From CAZUXY01 sp964624235 (GTDB taxonomy: Bacteria > Spirochaetota > UBA4802 > UBA5368): a stretch of 64,000 bases of DNA. Shown here in pieces: positions 63,564 through 64,000 of this stretch. The position numbers and the translations under genes are program-made. The stretch covers positions 39,041 through 103,040 of the forward strand of contig CAZUXY010000004.1 in NCBI GenBank assembly GCA_964624235.1, in the 5' to 3' direction. The stretch's first letter is position 1, and each line of letters starts with the position of its first letter. The notes beneath the pieces are model-generated. The model had not been told where the DNA came from and did no database searches. It saw nothing but the letters and a program-made list of their open reading frames with translations.

Positions 63564-63883
63564 TAAGCAAAATCCCTTAAACTCTGTACTCGTGTAAAGA
63601 CACTTTATGCCGTACCCGGCCTTCTCCTTATCCTATGCCCCTCTGTATCAACTCCGGATCAACTCTGTTCATCCTGAAATCCGGACACTCGACGGTCAAG
63701 GACGGCCCATTGTCGAACGCGGCCACGGATGGCCGATAAGCGTTCGACTTTATGCACAGACCAACGGTCCCTTTGATCGAAACCCCCCTCCGGGGGTGGT
63801 GCTGAGCGCCAGGGCATACCCACAGCCGGCTTACAGCCGGCCCCCACTACTGGCACCCTTAAGCAAAACCCCTTACAATCTGT
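63564..63883. repeat. imperfect 24-base direct repeats flanking ~270 bases
   Basis: TAAGCAAAAT(CCCTTA) at 63564-63587 and TAAGCAAAACCCCTTACAAT at 63860-63883 match at 21 of 24 positions. They enclose a stretch with GC-rich hairpins. Likely a dispersed intergenic repeat unit rather than an IS: no transposase is present. Confidence 0.5.
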
Positions 63884-63927
63884 CCTGCCGTCCGGTTACC
63901 TCTGCATGCTAGCTTCCCGTTTCTACC

Positions 63928-63966
63928 TCTCATGCTCCTCTCATACTCCTCTCATACTCCTCTAAT
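63928..63966. repeat. 11-base tandem repeat (about 3.5 copies)
   Basis: TCTCATGCTCC, TCTCATACTCC, TCTCATACTCC, then a partial TCTAAT. A microsatellite-like tract near the window end. Confidence 0.8.
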
Positions 63967-64000
63967 GCAACACTTATGAAGCTCTAATGATTGTGTCTCA

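Larger units (their letters stand above)
63512..64000. other. 489-base non-coding, repeat-like end region
   Basis: No gene is supported; short open frames on both strands lack ribosome sites. It holds a pair of 24-base direct repeats 296 bases apart (63564-63587 and 63860-63883), GC-rich inverted motifs (GCCGGC-TTACA-GCCGGC near 63828-63844) and an 11-base tandem repeat at 63928-63966. Confidence 0.6.

Noticed and set aside
63564..63883. Insertion sequence
   Set aside because: No transposase or terminal inverted repeats; only short direct repeats.
63607..63912. A 101-codon plus-strand frame and a 65-codon minus frame at the window end
   Set aside because: Compositionally repeat-like, lack ribosome sites and overlap the direct-repeat element.

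Overview
The window is about 52% GC, gene-dense bacterial chromosome from a Gram-negative anaerobe or facultative anaerobe. Lipoproteins, a predicted outer-membrane barrel, a membrane-bound multihaem cytochrome module resembling Tmc of sulfate reducers, and an orange-protein-like NifX/MinD/Mrp cluster suggest Spirochaetota or a Desulfobacterota-like lineage. I lean to a spirochaete-type metagenome-assembled genome, but there is no rRNA to settle it. A 10-base N run inside the sulfatase gene shows the sequence is a scaffold. No rRNA, CRISPR array, prophage or intact insertion sequence was seen.

Layout. Bases 1-8.8 kb: a minus-strand cluster of mostly unfamiliar genes (coiled-coil protein, two paralogous TPR proteins ending in Mrr-like domains, a cyclic-nucleotide-domain/ParA-like fusion, a small membrane protein, a STAS protein, a 775-residue protein, and a ParB-fold protein cut by the window edge). 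8.9-11.9 kb: tRNA-Ala(GGC), a DUF1015 protein, greA, a tiny ORF and rseC. 11.9-20.6 kb: recC-recB-recD in one overlapping operon. 20.8-22 kb: divergent mobB and mobA. 22.1-28.7 kb: a complete trpEGDCFBA operon in which every junction overlaps, preceded by an attenuator that encodes a leader peptide with four consecutive Trp codons and is followed by a second terminator hairpin. 28.9-33.2 kb: an XRE-cupin regulator, purF, a barrel-like protein, a CFI-box lipoprotein and tRNA-Trp(CCA).

33.7-37 kb holds a TetR / acyl-CoA ligase / crotonase fatty-acid operon. 37.4-38.1 kb is an AT-rich, isolated HEPN-like gene that looks acquired. 38.3-45.5 kb holds an SDR, a GMC-type oxidoreductase, secreted proteins, a Tat-exported sulfatase and a penicillin-acylase-family lipoprotein. 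45.9-47.3 kb is pcnB-like. 47.6-52.1 kb is the orange-protein-like cluster (three NifX-fold proteins, two ferredoxin-containing MinD ATPases, Mrp, and an unknown). 52.3-59.3 kb is a regulatory and redox block: two CheY-like regulators, a PAS histidine kinase, a six-haem cytochrome, a NarI-like membrane subunit, an HdrD/TmcB-like Fe-S protein and a sigma-54 activator. 59.6-63.5 kb holds a small ORF, an AraC-GyrI regulator, a hemerythrin, an ankyrin lipoprotein and a ROK kinase. The last 500 bases are repeat-like non-coding DNA.

How the parts fit. The electron-transfer module, its Cys-rich PAS regulators and the NifX/MinD/Mrp cluster are co-directional. Candidate sigma-54 promoters lie upstream of the Tmc-like genes and of the NifX/MinD cluster. 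In Desulfovibrio the orp genes are sigma-54 controlled, so a shared redox-responsive regulon is a reasonable inference. The trp operon is controlled by transcription attenuation that can be read directly from the sequence.
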